The notes beneath the pieces are model-generated. The model saw nothing but the letters and a program-made list of their open reading frames with translations. It was not told where the DNA came from and ran no database searches. Positions 47,475-60,536 of a DNA stretch of 64,000 nucleotides are shown piece after piece. The stretch comes from Primula veris (Eukaryota; Streptophyta; Magnoliopsida; Ericales; Primulaceae). The position numbers and the translations under genes are program-made. Each line of letters opens with the position of its first letter. Position 1 is the stretch's first letter. Where the stretch lies: NCBI GenBank assembly GCA_963682055.1, contig OY821743.1, forward strand, positions 27,824,702-27,888,701. The letters run 5' to 3'.

Positions 47475-47556
47475 CTAAAAAATACTCATATATGGAATAA
47501 AAAATTTATATAGAATTTCGGCCCCTCACACTTTGAGTGTCTCGTTCCGTCACTGA
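47475..47556. mobile_element. Transposon 3'-end fragment, unit 3
   Basis: Same fragment and junction as at 11578. Confidence 0.5.
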
Positions 47557-48609
47557 ATGGAAGATGATTCCCTAGAAATTTTTAATTAAGGATTCGTATA
47601 AAAAAAAAAAACCTAAATTATTTATGGATTAGTCTCTCTACCAAACTTATTTAATGATTGGTCTTATATTTTAAATTTATTTAAGGATTTGTCGAATTTC
47701 ACCTAATTACCCAATTAAAATAAATAAATTTGGAAAAAGTAACAAAAACTCTAAAAGTAACAAAAATGGAAAAAAAAAATGCGAAAACGTTGAAAAACCC
47801 TTTAAATAAGTCAGGAACCCAAAAAAAAGGCAAAAAGTCAAAAAAAACATTCAAAAATGTTAAAAAACTTTAAAATAACTTAGACTGTTTTCAAATGGCT
47901 CAAAATGACCCAGACTATTTTTTAAATGACTTAAAATGATTGAGACTACTTTCTAAAATTAATCAGACTATTTTTATAATGACTCATATAGTTTTTAAAA
48001 TTACATAAAATGATCCAGACTATTTTTAAAATGAGTCGGATTGTTTTTATAATGACTTAAAATGGTTCAGAATTTTTTAAATGATGCATACTGCTTTTAA
48101 AATGCCTCGAACTGTTTTTAAAATGACTCAAAATAACTCATATTTTTTTAAAAATTACTCTCACTGTTTCTAAAAAAATTATGCAGATTGTTTTTGAAAT
48201 GACTGAAAATGACTCATATTGTTTTTAAAATGACACCTATTGTTTTAAAATTACTCGGACTATTTTTAAAATGACTCAAAATAACTCAAACTGTTTCAAA
48301 ATGACTTAGACTACTTTTAAAATAGCTCAAAATGACCCATACTATTTTAAAAATGCCTCAAACTGACTCCGACTATTTTTAAAATAAGTTAGTCTGTTTT
48401 CAAAATAACTCATAAGAGCTCAGACTGTTTTTAAAATGTCTCAAAATGACTCAGACTTTTCTTTTTATATTGTCTTAGACTCTTTCTAAATATCATATTG
48501 TTTCTAACTGGCTTAGTCTGTTTTAAAATTACTCAGACTATTTTTCAAAATAACTCTTAACTATATGAAAATTACTCAGACTGTTTTTAAAAATAACTAT
48601 TATTCAACA
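47557..48609. repeat. Type 1 minisatellite block in half B, unit 3
   Basis: Collinear with 11660-12712. Confidence 0.7.
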
Positions 48610-48690
48610 ATAATGTGGGAGTGACGGGTCTATCAAATGTCATTATAACCTAATTTAACTTGACAATTTGTTTTCACCAAAACAACACAA

Positions 48691-49165
48691 CTACGGTCCA
48701 TGACCCCCTAAATCTTTGACCCTCCTAGCCTTGATCGTCTTTCGAGCTCTCTTGACCCTCCCAATCTTCCCGTTCTCATCATCGTCGCTATAAAAATCTT
48801 TGACATAATGTTTCTCTCCGTTGACTTCCTTATCTATAGGTTTAGTCCGGTCTTCCGTACCCTTCGCCCCACGTTCCTTGGTCAACCAGGGACCAAAATT
48901 AGAGTAGACATAGTAAGCTGACTCGGGAGGAGGGGCCACTTTCTGAGTTGTCCTCTTCTTTGTACGGTCAGTCGCGGCAACAACTGTCACGACTGACAAG
49001 CCGAGGCGATACACGAAGACAACTTGACCCTCAGCCACCTCATGCATACACTTCTATGTCTTCCCGTCCGTCATCCCATATAAAGACGCATCATCTACGT
49101 CATCATTTGACAACAACAACAGTTCTTTGTATTTAATGGGATTGTCGATTTTCATTGAATCAACG
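48691..49165 (-). pseudogene. Gene X last exon, left arm, half B, unit 3
   Basis: Same as the unit 2 half B copy, with the single TAG before KCMHEV. Confidence 0.6.
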
Positions 49166-49418
49166 CTGCAACAATCAAATCCAACAAAAGCTAATGTATC
49201 TTATCCCATCTAATCTTAGTTAATTTTTCAAAATTCAACAAATTTAATGGTGAACAAGTACCATAAGTTCACAAAACGAATCGAATATTCTGAAACTTGA
49301 TGCGTTTTTTTAACTTAAGGTACATGTTCCGTATTGGATTGGATGGATTTTGAAATTAAGTAAGATTAGATGAGATATGATAAGATACATTAGCTTTTGT
49401 TGGATTTGGTTATTGAAG

Positions 49419-49870
49419 CATTGATTCGATGAAAATCAATCATTCCATTGAATACATCGAATTGTTGTTGTTGTGGAATGATGAAATGGAGGATGCGTAT
49501 TTATGTGGGATGACGGACGAGAAGACGTGGAAGTGTATGCACGAGGTGGCCGACGGTTAGGCTATCTGCGTGTATTACCTCGGCCAATTAGTCGTGACGG
49601 CTGCTGCCGTGACTGACCGTACGAAGAAGAGGGTCTTTTCAGAATGTGGTCCCTCCTCTAGATTGAGTGTACTATTTCTACTCTAATTTTTGTCCGTGGT
49701 GGACCAAGCAAGGTAGGGCTAAGGGTACGAAAGACCGGACTAAACCTATAGATATGGAAGTCGAAGGAGAAAATGAATTTGCCAATGATATTGATAACGA
49801 TGATGATAGGAACAAAAAGATTGGGAGGGCCAAGAGAGCTCGTAAACCGATCAAGGATAGCTTTAGATGA
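49419..49870 (+). pseudogene. Gene X last exon, right arm, half B, unit 3
   Basis: Same inverted copy as at 13522. One codon differs in the acidic tail (ANDID for ANDFD). Confidence 0.58.
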
Positions 49871-50497
49871 TGTGAAACGAACCGTACAGAGCTATGTTCA
49901 GTTCAGTTCTTGTTAAATACGAATGAACATTTGATGAACATGAACCGAAGGTTGGACGAGCCGAACACGAGTTGTTCGTGAACGTCCAATTTCATTCAAA
50001 ATATTCCATAACTAAAAAAATTAGTATTTTTTTTCTATCTTTTTAGAATATATTTTAATCTTATCATTTATTCTTATATTGTTTACTTTGATAAACTTGT
50101 TTATAGATAAATAAGTCGTTAGTTAAACAATTTATTTTACATTGTAACACAAATTTGTTTTAGCCTAATGTTTATATATTCTAATAAAGTATAAATTCTT
50201 TTTTAAATATGTATAATTGATTACTTTAACGAGTCGATAAATTAAAAATAAAGTCGGTGACTGTATTTACAGTACGATGACCTTAATAAGTTTGAAATAA
50301 TACAAACACGCCATTAATATACGAACTCGATTTTAGAAAAACGGAACAGAGTTTTGTTCATGTTTAGTTCACTTAATAGATGAACACTATAATCTTGTTC
50401 ATTATCATGTTCGCTTATAAATTAATGAACATGAACCGAACGATAGCCGAAACGAACACGAGCGATTCCATGAACGGCTCATCTCATTTACACCCCC
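49861..50497. mobile_element. hAT-like element, half B, unit 3
   Basis: AAGGATAG at 49853-49860 and 50498-50505. Carries the same decayed right end as unit 1. Confidence 0.78.
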
Positions 50498-50905
50498 AAG
50501 GATAGATCACTCAAGTCTCTAACGTAGGAAGATTTCTTATGTTTTCTGCGATATTTTGTTGTGTCATGAGTTGGTTCATTTTGAGAATTATAGTTTTAAG
50601 TTGTTTTTCTTGAGTTAAATAATGTCATAAACATTGAGGTTGTATGTTTTATCGGGGGTCACTGGTGACGATAGGGTATTATCTTTCCTTTGGCCGTAAT
50701 TTGACATAAAGAGGATATTTAGGGAGGCATCTAATATATCTAATCTCATCTAATTGCTAAATCCACCCAATCAAATGCTTAACAAGTAACATAAACGAAA
50801 AAAGGGCAACTATAATCGGAAACCCGCGTTGCTCAAATCGTAAATCAAACAAACTCGATACACAATAAAAACACCAATTAAATAACAAAAAAAACAGTAT
50901 ATTAC

Positions 50906-50970
50906 CTCTCGACGTCCCCGACAGAGTTCCCTGAGCTCCCATCCGGTGTAACACATTTAACTTCGTCGAT
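50906..50970 (-). pseudogene. Candidate 65-bp exon of gene X, half B, unit 3
   Basis: Same length and splice sites as the unit 1 half B copy. Confidence 0.45.
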
Positions 50971-51073
50971 CTACATTTATATCGAAAATCAACAAAATTA
51001 TTAACAAAATCATCAATCAGATCCCAATAGATCCTATATACATGCATAACTATATATATAACATCTAACAAGT

Positions 51074-51075
51074 GT
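51074..51075. other. Deletion junction (2,983 bp relative to unit 2), unit 3
   Basis: Base-for-base the same junction as in unit 1, so inherited from one event or spread by exchange. Confidence 0.85.
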
Positions 51076-52162
51076 ATGCACTTTTTCCGCATTGTGTATG
51101 CACTTTTTTCGCATATTTTATGCAATTTTTCCGAACTGTGTATACACTTTTTTCACATTGTGCATGAACTTTTCTAGATGTATATGCAGTTTTTCTAATT
51201 ATGTATGCACTTTTCTGATAGTATATGCACTTTTCTGAATGTGTATGACTTTTTCGGATTATGTATGCACGTTTTCTCGATTGTGTATACATTTTTTTCA
51301 CGATTGTGTATGCAGCTATTTTAGATTGTGTATGCATCTTTTTCATGGTTGTGTATGCATACCTTTTTGATTGTTTATGAACATTTTTCACGATTGTGTA
51401 TGCGTATTTTTTTTATTTGTGTATGCACATTTTCTGTATCGTGTATGCGCATTTTCGAGATTGTGTATGCACATTTTTTGGATTATTTATGAACTTTTAT
51501 CGATTTTTTTTTTACTTGTTTTTTAATTTTTTTGAGTGGAGGTTGTAAGTTGTGTATACACATTTTTTATACTGTGTATGAACCTTTTCGTGATTGTGTA
51601 TCCATTTTTATCGATTTCTTTATTTTGATTTTTTTTTTGAATTTTTTTGAGTTGAGCTTTGAGATTGTGTATACATATTTTTGTATGTACTTTTCGCGAT
51701 TGTTTTAGCACCTTTTTTGGATTGTCTATGCACTTTTTTCTCAATTTAATTTTTTTGACTTGTTTTTTTAAATTTTAAGGATTTTTTTTTTCTTGATTTT
51801 TTTAATAAGTTATTTTTATAAAATTATTTAGTTTTTGATTTTATTTATTTATTTTTTTAATTTTTTTTTTTTTTAGTGGAGGTTGGTGACGATGACGGCG
51901 GTCCGCCGGAGCTCCGGCAGCCCACCACCGTCGCCACCAATCCATGGACAAGTGGTGGGTCGGAGTATATGTCCAACCTCTAGTTGAGGAGCTAGAGAGT
52001 TGGAGTGGAGTGTGGTGTGGTGATTTTTAGATAAGGAAAGAGGGGGCAAAAACTAGAAATTTTAGCCAAAAATATAAATTAGTACCTAAATGAAACAAAA
52101 GGTCCGAGGTATGACTTTTTAGGAATATTTGACCTTGGTTGATACTTTTTTGGCATTGCCCC
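51075..52162. mobile_element. Type 2 TIR/minisatellite element, left-truncated, unit 3
   Basis: Array 51075-51741 and right TIR 51875-52162. Same truncation as unit 1. Confidence 0.68.
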
Positions 52163-52163
52163 T

Positions 52164-52398
52164 ATTTTAATTTTAATTAAGCGTAGGCTGCATAAGTTGT
52201 TTCCCAATCTTTTGCTCGGGTAGTATTAGTTAATATATTTTAAAGTTATATTTTAATTTTAATTAAGGGTAGACTACACAAGTGGTTCCCCAATCTTTAC
52301 AAGGGTTTTATTACTTAATATATTTTAATATTATATTTTTATTTTTATTTAACGGTAGGTAATACAAGTGTTACCAATGTTTTGTTAGGGCTTTATTG
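52164..52398. repeat. 85-bp direct repeats at unit 3/unit 4 boundary
   Basis: Same three-copy cluster, with one private change in the second copy (tttacaaggg in place of tttactaggg near 52300). Confidence 0.8.
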
Positions 52399-53387
52399 TT
52401 TGTGACCGCCGAGTTTTAAAATAATCTGAATATATATGTAGTGTATTATTTTGGTTTATATTTTTATTTTTTTCGATCATCAGATTAAAATGCAAAAGTT
52501 CCAATAGTTAATAAAAGAGAAGTGTGAGAATGCAGTGGGAGTCTTGTATTCCCCTTCCTAACATTAGCGGAGGATCGAATTAGCTATAAGCCTCTTTCAA
52601 AAAAAAAAAAGAATTAGCTGTAAACCGGTGCGCATAATCTCTTATTATAAGTGAGAGATAATCTCTATTGCAATATATATTATGTTATCAATTATTATAG
52701 CCAATCAGAGACTAAATCAAATCACATTTTCTATAATTCTTTCTTACGCTTCTATTTCAACTTTTTTTTTTGGCCCAAAAAATAATCAATACAAATTGCT
52801 TCTATTTCAGTTTCAACCCAGCAAGATACATATATTTAAGTTCCAACGTGATCCGCATTTAACAATTTCAAAGGAATTTTAATTATTTTTTTATAAATGA
52901 ACTGAAAGGTGAAATGAAAGGGTTACACTACCTCAAATAACGAAATGATCATTGCTCGACTGTATCTGAAAGATATGCAAGCAAGTTTTTAAATCTTGGA
53001 CAAAATTAGACTTATCCAGCTAGAATAAAGACAGGTTCAGTTTAAAATTGCACACCAAATACAACACATCTGAGATAAAAAGAAACTATGTGCATCTAAA
53101 AACCATTATGAAACAAGCTCGCAGCTTCCCAACCCTTGAAACACTTGGTAGTAGTTAGGGAAGAAAGTTTGAAAATCTTCATAAGAAATCAGAAGAATAA
53201 AATGCCACGAAATTTGATCTAGTATCGATCTCTAGTTAAATAAAAAATGCATCGGTCAAGATTTCTCATGAGCACAATCATCGGTTCTGTTTCTATCTCG
53301 ATATGGACTATATTCTTTGACATCATCTCTATGTGGACTTCAAGCATCCATGATATTCACGTTGTTTCCATTGTTAAGTTTCCATCC
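52399..53387. other. Non-coding 3' flank of LOR-A (unit 4)
   Basis: Collinear with 165-1155, with small private indels near 52760 and 52810. Nothing coding. Confidence 0.55.
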
Positions 53388-54271
53388 TCAATTTTTATTT
53401 CTTATTAATCCATAAAATGTCGTAAGCGCTACTATTAGAGACCGGTCCGCATTAGGGTCTATTAGAAAACTTAGCATATCATTTCCTAAGACAAGGCCAG
53501 AGATTGTTTCTGCTTTACATGCGTTATCACCAAAATAAAATTAGAATCTTTAACATATACGTTCTCTCTATAGGCTATGCAAATCAAAGTTTTTAGAGCT
53601 AAATTAAACCTTTTAAGACTCATTTGAAGCCTAGATATTAAATTTCAAGTTTCAGCTTCTCTTATAAAGTTCCTAAACATCTACGAAGTACTTGATTTAT
53701 CTTACCTCTGTGGTGATACATTGTCGGTCGTCAATTATCTTGAAAGATTGTTTATTATTGCGTTCTCCTTCAATTTTATAAATATTTTCTTCACCTTCAT
53801 TTAGTCCGACAATAGCTTCATAAGCTAAAATCCCTTTCCGAGTTGATCTTTTCTTTCTCATTTGAAACCATGGCTTCTCATTTATCCTCCCTGGACAATC
53901 ATTTATGTGGCCATTCCAACACCCAATCATCTGAAATTTCTGTAAAAATAAGAAAATCCAATCAGTTTGTAACTTAAATTAAAATTTAGAGTCTTACTTG
54001 AAACTTTTTTTTTTGTGGTTAAGCTGCAAGCATATTGTACATTGCGTATAATAGAGCATGTGACATTTCCTTTAAGATCCATCAGATAAATTTCATTGCT
54101 TGGTGTATTGTCATAATTAGCAACACGATAAACAATTTGGCCAACTGAATTATACACTGTGCACCCGTTTCCATTTAGTACAAGCGACTTTAACCTTATC
54201 GTGAACGTTTCTGTTTCTGATGAAGAAGAAGAACAAGAAGAATTAGAGGTTTGGGGATATATTTGAGCCAT
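53388..54271 (-). pseudogene. LOR pseudogene, half A, unit 4 (exon 1 homopolymer frameshift)
   Basis: Exon 1 ATG at 54269-54271, exon 2 53930-53706, exon 3 about 53512-53388. It has ten T in the homopolymer, like unit 2, so exon 1 is out of frame with exon 2. The exon 3 deletion is present. Confidence 0.82.
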
Positions 54272-54324
54272 TCTAGACAAATGAAGAAAGTTGTTTTTGT
54301 AAAAGTAGACTGCTATCATGATAT

Positions 54325-54332
54325 GCTATATA
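54325..54332 (-). promoter_or_regulatory. Candidate TATA box of LOR-A, unit 4
   Basis: Identical motif and spacing to the unit 1 copy. Confidence 0.33.
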
Positions 54333-55527
54333 CTCTAAAAAACACTAGTGTTGTTATCTGATTTTGTTTAATTGTAAATGGGAGTGTGGAAATTTGATTT
54401 TATTAGGCTGTTGGTACTTGGTAGGCTGTTGTGAGATAGTCTCAAATATGCTCGGATCAAGCACAGCTATGGCGGAGGTGGGAAAACCCTAGTTATGAGG
54501 TTGAAGATGAGAGAGACAGTATTTTTATTTTGTGTCTGAATTTCCAGAATTATTGTGTAATAGAATATGGGACTAATCTTAGTCATATGATTATGTTGTG
54601 TTGTTTAATTATAAACCATCATATTATATCAGGTGGAAGTTGTTAGGTTTAGTAGAAAGAGTGTGCTCATCTAAGGATTAGGAGAAAGCAGTTTAATAAC
54701 AACGGTATAACTTCCATAATTTCAAATATTTTCGTACTACTATATATAGGATGGTATTGTAACAGATGAGTGATATCATAAATATAAAAAAGTTCTTGTT
54801 GTTGCTTTATATTCAATTTTTCCGATGGAACTGTAATCTAATTTTCAGAAGTCTATTAAAATTTGTTCTAGTACACTACATAGGCCATATAATTACTATA
54901 TTAGCTCACGTTGAGAACGTGTATATGTAAACTTTTTACCTATTTTAGTATTTCTAGTCAACTAATTTTGGGAATTATTGTACGTTAATAGTACTTGTAG
55001 CTTGAAATGATATCCTATTAGGTTCTCTTAGCTTCGATTGCAAAAAGCTACGTAGTTTCATAATTATGAACAAACTAAGAGTTGATCCGACCACCGACCG
55101 GAACAATCACGCTCTCGTTATCGATTCCTTTGAGAGGCATGGGTTATGTTGACAGATTGTTATCTGTTTACACCTTTCCAATGAATCAATCAAAAAAATT
55201 AGATATTTAGGAAAAATATACAAAAGTAAAAGCAACAGTTCTATTGTTAGTACTATCAAAAATGTATAGAATGTAATAGACATTGCATTAATTTTTATTT
55301 TACAGTTCTAGCTAGTTCAAGGACTGAACTGAAGGAAGCTATAGATGAATTAAATTTCATTTTTAAATTAGGTTCTCCTGAAAAGTTTCAGAAACACATA
55401 AAAAACGATTAATTTAAAAGAAGCGTAAAAAAATTATTTCCTACGTGCCTACGCAGCTATAAATCCATGATTATCGGGCCTCTTTGTGCCAGTGTTATAT
55501 AGGGATCCCTGATAAAGAAGCTTTATG
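54333..55527. other. Upstream non-coding region of LOR-A (unit 4)
   Basis: Collinear with 2103-3294. Nothing recognised. Confidence 0.5.
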
Positions 55528-55661
55528 TGACCCCTAATAAAACTTACAACAAAAATGTATATAACCTAATTTAATTCATGAGAATCAACTTAAACCTACA
55601 AGTCTCAAAATGAACCAACTCATGACACAATAAAACATCACAGAAAACATGAAAAATCTGC

Positions 55662-56123
55662 CTACATTAGAGACTTGAGTGACCTAGCCTTGATCGTCTT
55701 TCGAGCTCTCTTGACCCTCCCAATCTCCCCGTTCTCATCATCGTCGCTATAAAAATCTTTGACATAATGTTTCCCTCCGTTGACTTTCTTATCTAGTGGT
55801 TTAGTTCGGTCTTTCGTACCCTTCGCCCCACGTTCCTTGGTCAACCAGAGACCAAAATTAGAGTAGAAATAGTAACTGAATCGGGAGGAGGGGCCACTTT
55901 CTGAGTTGCCCTCTTCTTTGTACGGTCAGTCGCAGCAACAGCTGTCACGACTGACTAGCCGAGGTGATACACGAAGACAGCTTGACCCTCGGCCACCTCG
56001 TGTATACACTTCTATGTCTCCCCGTCCGTCATCCCATATAAAGACGCATCATCCACGTCATCATTTGGCAACAACAACAGTACATTGTACTTAATGGGAT
56101 CGTCGATTTTCATTGAATCAACG
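55662..56123 (-). pseudogene. Gene X last exon, left arm, half A, unit 4
   Basis: Same layout and lesions as the unit 1 copy. Confidence 0.6.
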
Positions 56124-56372
56124 CTGTAACAACCAAATCCAACAAAACCTAATGTATCTTATCTCATCTAATCTTAGTTAATTTTTCAAAATTCAACAAA
56201 TCCAATGCTGAACAAGTACCATAAGTTCACAAAACGCATCGAATATTCCGAAACTTGATGCGTTTTTTTTAACTTAAGGTACATGTTCCGTATTAGATTG
56301 GATGAATTTTGAAATTAAGTAAGATTAGATGAGATAAGATACATTAGCTTTTGTTGGATTTGGTTATTGAAG

Positions 56373-56823
56373 CATTAATTCGATGAAAATCGATGATTCC
56401 ATTGAATACATCGAATTGTTGTTGTTGTCGAATGATGATATGGACGATGCGTATTTATGTGGGATGACGGACGGGAAGACATGAAAGTGTATGAACGAGG
56501 TGGCCGACGGTTAGGCTATCTGCGTGAATTATCTCCGCCAGTCAGTCGTGACAGCTGCTGCCGTGACTGACCGTACGAAGAAGAGAGTCTTTTCAGAATG
56601 TGGTCCCTCCTATGGATGATTGTACTATTTGTACTCTGATTTTGGTCCATGGTGGACCAAGTAAGGTGGGGCTAAGGGTACGAAAGACCGGACTAAACCT
56701 ATAGATATGGAAGTCGAAGGAGAAAACGAATTTGTCAATGATTTTGATAACGATGATGATGTGAACAAAAAGATTGGGAGGGCCAAGAGAGCTCGTAAAC
56801 CGATCAAGGATAGCTTTAGATGA
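56373..56823 (+). pseudogene. Gene X last exon, right arm, half A, unit 4
   Basis: Same inverted copy. One base shorter than units 2 and 3 and matching unit 1 around 56608-56640. Confidence 0.58.
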
Positions 56824-57497
56824 TGTGAAACGAACCATACAAAGCTATGTTCATGTTCATGTTTATGAAATAAAATATTTTTTCGTGTTCAGTTCTATTT
56901 CAGTTAAATACGAATGAACATTTGATGAACATGAACCTAAGGTTGGACGAGCCGAACACGAGTTGTTCGTGAACGTCCAATTTCATTCAAAATATTCCAT
57001 AGCTAAAAAAATTAGTATTTTTTTTCTTTCTTTTTAGAATATATTTTAATCTTATCATTTATTATTATATTGTTGACTTTGATAAACTTGTTTACAGATA
57101 AATAAATCGTTAGTTAATTAATTTATTTTACATTGTAACACAAATTTGTTTTAGCCTTATGTTTATATATTCTAATAAAGTATAATTTTTTTTTTAAATA
57201 TGTATAATTGATTACTTTAATGAGTCGATAACTTAAAAATAAAGTCGGTAATTGTATTTACAGTACGATCATATAAATTACCTTAATAAGTTTGAAATAA
57301 TACAAACACGCCATTAATATACGAACTCGATTTTAGACAAACCGAACAGAGTCTTGTTCATATTTAGTCCACTTAATAGACGAACACTATAATATTGTTC
57401 ATTATCATGTTCGTTTATAAAAGAATGAACATGAACCGAACGATAGCCGAGACGAACACGAGCGATTCTACGAACGGCTCATCTCATTTACAGCCCT
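56814..57497. mobile_element. hAT-like element, half A, unit 4
   Basis: AAGGATAG at 56806-56813 and 57498-57505. Confidence 0.8.
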
Positions 57498-57905
57498 AAG
57501 GATAGATCACTCAAGTCTCTAACATAGGAAGATTTCTTATGTTTTCTGCGATATTTTGTTGTGTCATGAGTTGGTTCATTTTGAGAATTATAGTTTTAAG
57601 TTGTTTTTCTTGAGTTAAATAATGTCATAAACATTGAGGTTGTAAGTTTTATCGGGGGTCACTGGTGACGATAGGGTATTATCTTTCCTTTGGCCGTAAT
57701 TTGACAGAAAGAGGATATTTAGGGAGGCGTCTAATATATCTAATCTCATCTAATTGCTAAATCCACCCAATCAAATGCTCAACAAGTAACATAAACGAAA
57801 AAAGGGTACCTATAATCGAAAACCCTCGTTGCTCAAATCCTAAATCAAACAAACTCGATACACAATAAAAACACCAATTAAATAACAAAAAAAGTAGTAT
57901 ATTAC

Positions 57906-57970
57906 CTCTCGACGTCCCCGACATAGTTCCCTGAGCTCCCATCCGGTGTAACACATTTAACTTCGTCGAT
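57906..57970 (-). pseudogene. Candidate 65-bp exon of gene X, half A, unit 4
   Basis: Same splice sites. One Ser codon (TCT) is changed to TAT. Confidence 0.43.
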
Positions 57971-58775
57971 CTACATTTATATCGAAAATCAACAAAACTA
58001 TTAACAAAATCATCAATCAGAGCCCAATAGAGCCTATATACATGCATAACTATATATATAACATCTAACAAGTGACACATTTCGTTTAATCTAATTAAGG
58101 TTATTCACCAAACTCTAATAACCAGTGTACGGATATACCCTAATAATATATCACATAACCGAAATGGAGCTGAGAAAGAGTCTAATCAAGTGCATAAAAG
58201 TATGCATTGATACATATATAATTATTTAAATATAGCTGAGTGGGGAAGAGGATGTATGTCCCAGGGAATGAAAAACAGAAAGTAAAAAGAACGCATCCAT
58301 ATGAAATATTAAACGTAAGGTAGAAAGGAAAATAATACAAAGTTAGTACTGGCCAATTTTGTACCAAGCAAAAACTTAGCTGAAAGTGTAAGGTTTATGT
58401 GAGTTTTTTGGTAATTTAAATATTTAAATCGAGCCTTTTCTATTTGAATCAAGCTTTTTAGAACATTAATTTTTTGCAATCAATATCTATTAAGAACAGC
58501 AATAGCCATGATAGTCCAAAATAACACAATACAAGGCTTGGATCACAGCTTTAAGGGCACACGGCTCTTGCTACTTTCAAGAATTAATGAAGTATTTAAT
58601 AACTTTCATTAACAATAATTTAACTACAATAATTATGTTTTGTGTTTAATTTAAACAAGAAAGGCAATGATTTTTTTAAAAAGGTTACCGTGTTAGCGAT
58701 CTCATAACCATAAAGTAAAAGAGTCTGTGATGGCCGGTCACCGACTTTTAGGATAATTCAAATAGGACACCTGGG
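57971..58775. other. Non-coding region between X exon and LINE (unit 4)
   Basis: Collinear with unit 2. Nothing recognised. Confidence 0.55.
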
Positions 58776-59370
58776 TTTGTGCCTAAGACTTTGATCAAAG
58801 AATTATTAAAGGATGGAGAATACCTGTTTAAACATGTGGCGCGAGAAGGTATCAAAACTGCTGATCTCCTTGCAAATTGGGAGAGTAACATCGTTTCTTC
58901 TTGTCTGGGTGACTTTCCTAAGCTATTGAAAGGGATTATTTTTACATAAGCAAAAGGGTTTTCTAATCTAAGGTTTAGATGAAGATGGAGAAAAATGGAC
59001 AGATGAGAGGTTCTCTCTCTTAGGGTTTTTTCCTAAAAAAAAATGAAGAGGTGGAAATGAAGAGGTGGGAGATGACAGATGTTATTACATCTATTATCAT
59101 TCAGTCCCTCAAGTTTCCTTCGCTAGTCTATTGAGTCCAAATTTTGCAGTTTCTGGAATCTAAGTTTCATTTATTTCAATTGGATGTAATAGTTTGCTAT
59201 TATTTCTTTTGGGTCGCTAAGTTTGTAAATCTATATGTAATTACTCTTGTTTTTTATTGTGGGGTAATTTTACCTTCAGTTTTCATTAATAAAATGTGGG
59301 TTTTCCCACTAATAATTTTTTAAAAAATAAAAAAATAAAAAACCTGCCTTTGTGCCTAAGACTTTGATCA
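58776..59370 (+). mobile_element. 5'-truncated LINE, unit 4
   Basis: TSDs 58776-58797 and 59349-59370. Ile variant. A 6-bp deletion follows the right TSD in the flank (near 59416). Confidence 0.9.
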
Positions 59371-60536
59371 TGGCCCAATCAATTTACAATTTGATTTATT
59401 CATTTTAGTGATTGTAGGAAGTTGCCGTAAAATTTTAGTGATGGTTTCTGATCACAGAAGCTTCCATCAAACGGGATTTTCGATTTTGATTATAAATAAT
59501 AGAAAAAACAACCAGTGAGCCAATGATAAAAAATCAGTCATCATACGTAGTGATTATGATTATAAATAATCTGATCCGTGTGCAAATCATACACAATTGG
59601 TCATGCATAGTGATTAAAATAAAAAAATCATCTATTTCATGTTTTGATTTTTGAGGTTGAAGATGTACGTGCCAGGATTACACCAAAACAAATTCTTGTA
59701 GATACACTGCAGCTCCGATTTATTGGCTGCATTTTAGAGATAGAAAGAGATAGGGGCGTAAAATTAGGAGAAGATATTTTAGTCAGGTTTTTTACAGGTG
59801 GTTTTGTGATTTTAAAGTGGATTTTTAATACCTTAAATAGAAACAAAACTAATTTGATTTTCTTACTATAAGCCGCCGCCAGGTTATATATCTAGCAAAA
59901 TTAGGTGCCTTTGTTAATTAGGGTTTCTCCAACACTGAATTATTACAACTTTAAATTAATAAAGTAAATTATTTAAGAAATAATTATAGAGTTTTTTAGG
60001 AGAGGCCTACAAAACAGACGAGCCTCTAGGACACATAAGCTATACACAATCTCGGGAACTGCACAACCGTGAACTACATAAACAATCGGTGAAAATATAA
60101 CTTTTTTGGGAAGGAAGTTTAGAATTATTGCTTTTCAAAAATATAGTTTGCTACTTTTAATTGATCAAATATAAGAAGGTATACTCTTCTGAGTTCTACC
60201 ATAAACCTTGCCTCTAGGACATAACCTAATTTCCGCACAAATTTTTATATATACAAAAAACGGCGTGATTTTGATTGAAAATATGAAGATAAAAAAGATT
60301 TTTTATAAAACGAAATTTTTTTATGACGCCAAAAAAAAATTCGCACCTAGGTTGCTTATATCTCTACCGCTTGACATCGTCCCACTGGCATCGAAAGACG
60401 GGACAATATAGAGTACGTGCTCTTTGAATAATAAATGCACAAATACGTACTGACAAACGAAAAAAGTAGTCTCGACGTACGAACAAGAACTTTTAAGAGA
60501 GAGATAAAGCAATGGAAGATGATTCCCTAGAATTAA
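59371..60536. other. Unassigned region, unit 4
   Basis: Collinear with 7019-8190. Variants toward the end match unit 3. Confidence 0.5.

Larger units (their letters stand above)
48687..50661. repeat. Large inverted repeat, half B, unit 3
   Basis: Same structure. The left arm resembles unit 2 and the outer right arm resembles unit 1, so a switch lies between about 49142 and 50100. Confidence 0.85.
35780..52234. repeat. Tandem macro-repeat, unit 3 (16,455 bp)
   Basis: Collinear with unit 1. It carries the same half-B deletion junction but keeps the 119 bp missing from unit 1. It is a mosaic: the B palindrome left arm shares derived bases with unit 2, later half-B sequence shares derived bases with unit 1, and the region around 43.9-46.2 kb matches unit 4. 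Confidence 0.95.
55528..57661. repeat. Large inverted repeat, half A, unit 4
   Basis: Same structure. The right arm shares with unit 1 a derived block (cctatggatgattgtac near 56608) that units 2 and 3 lack, a sign of sequence exchange. Confidence 0.87.
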
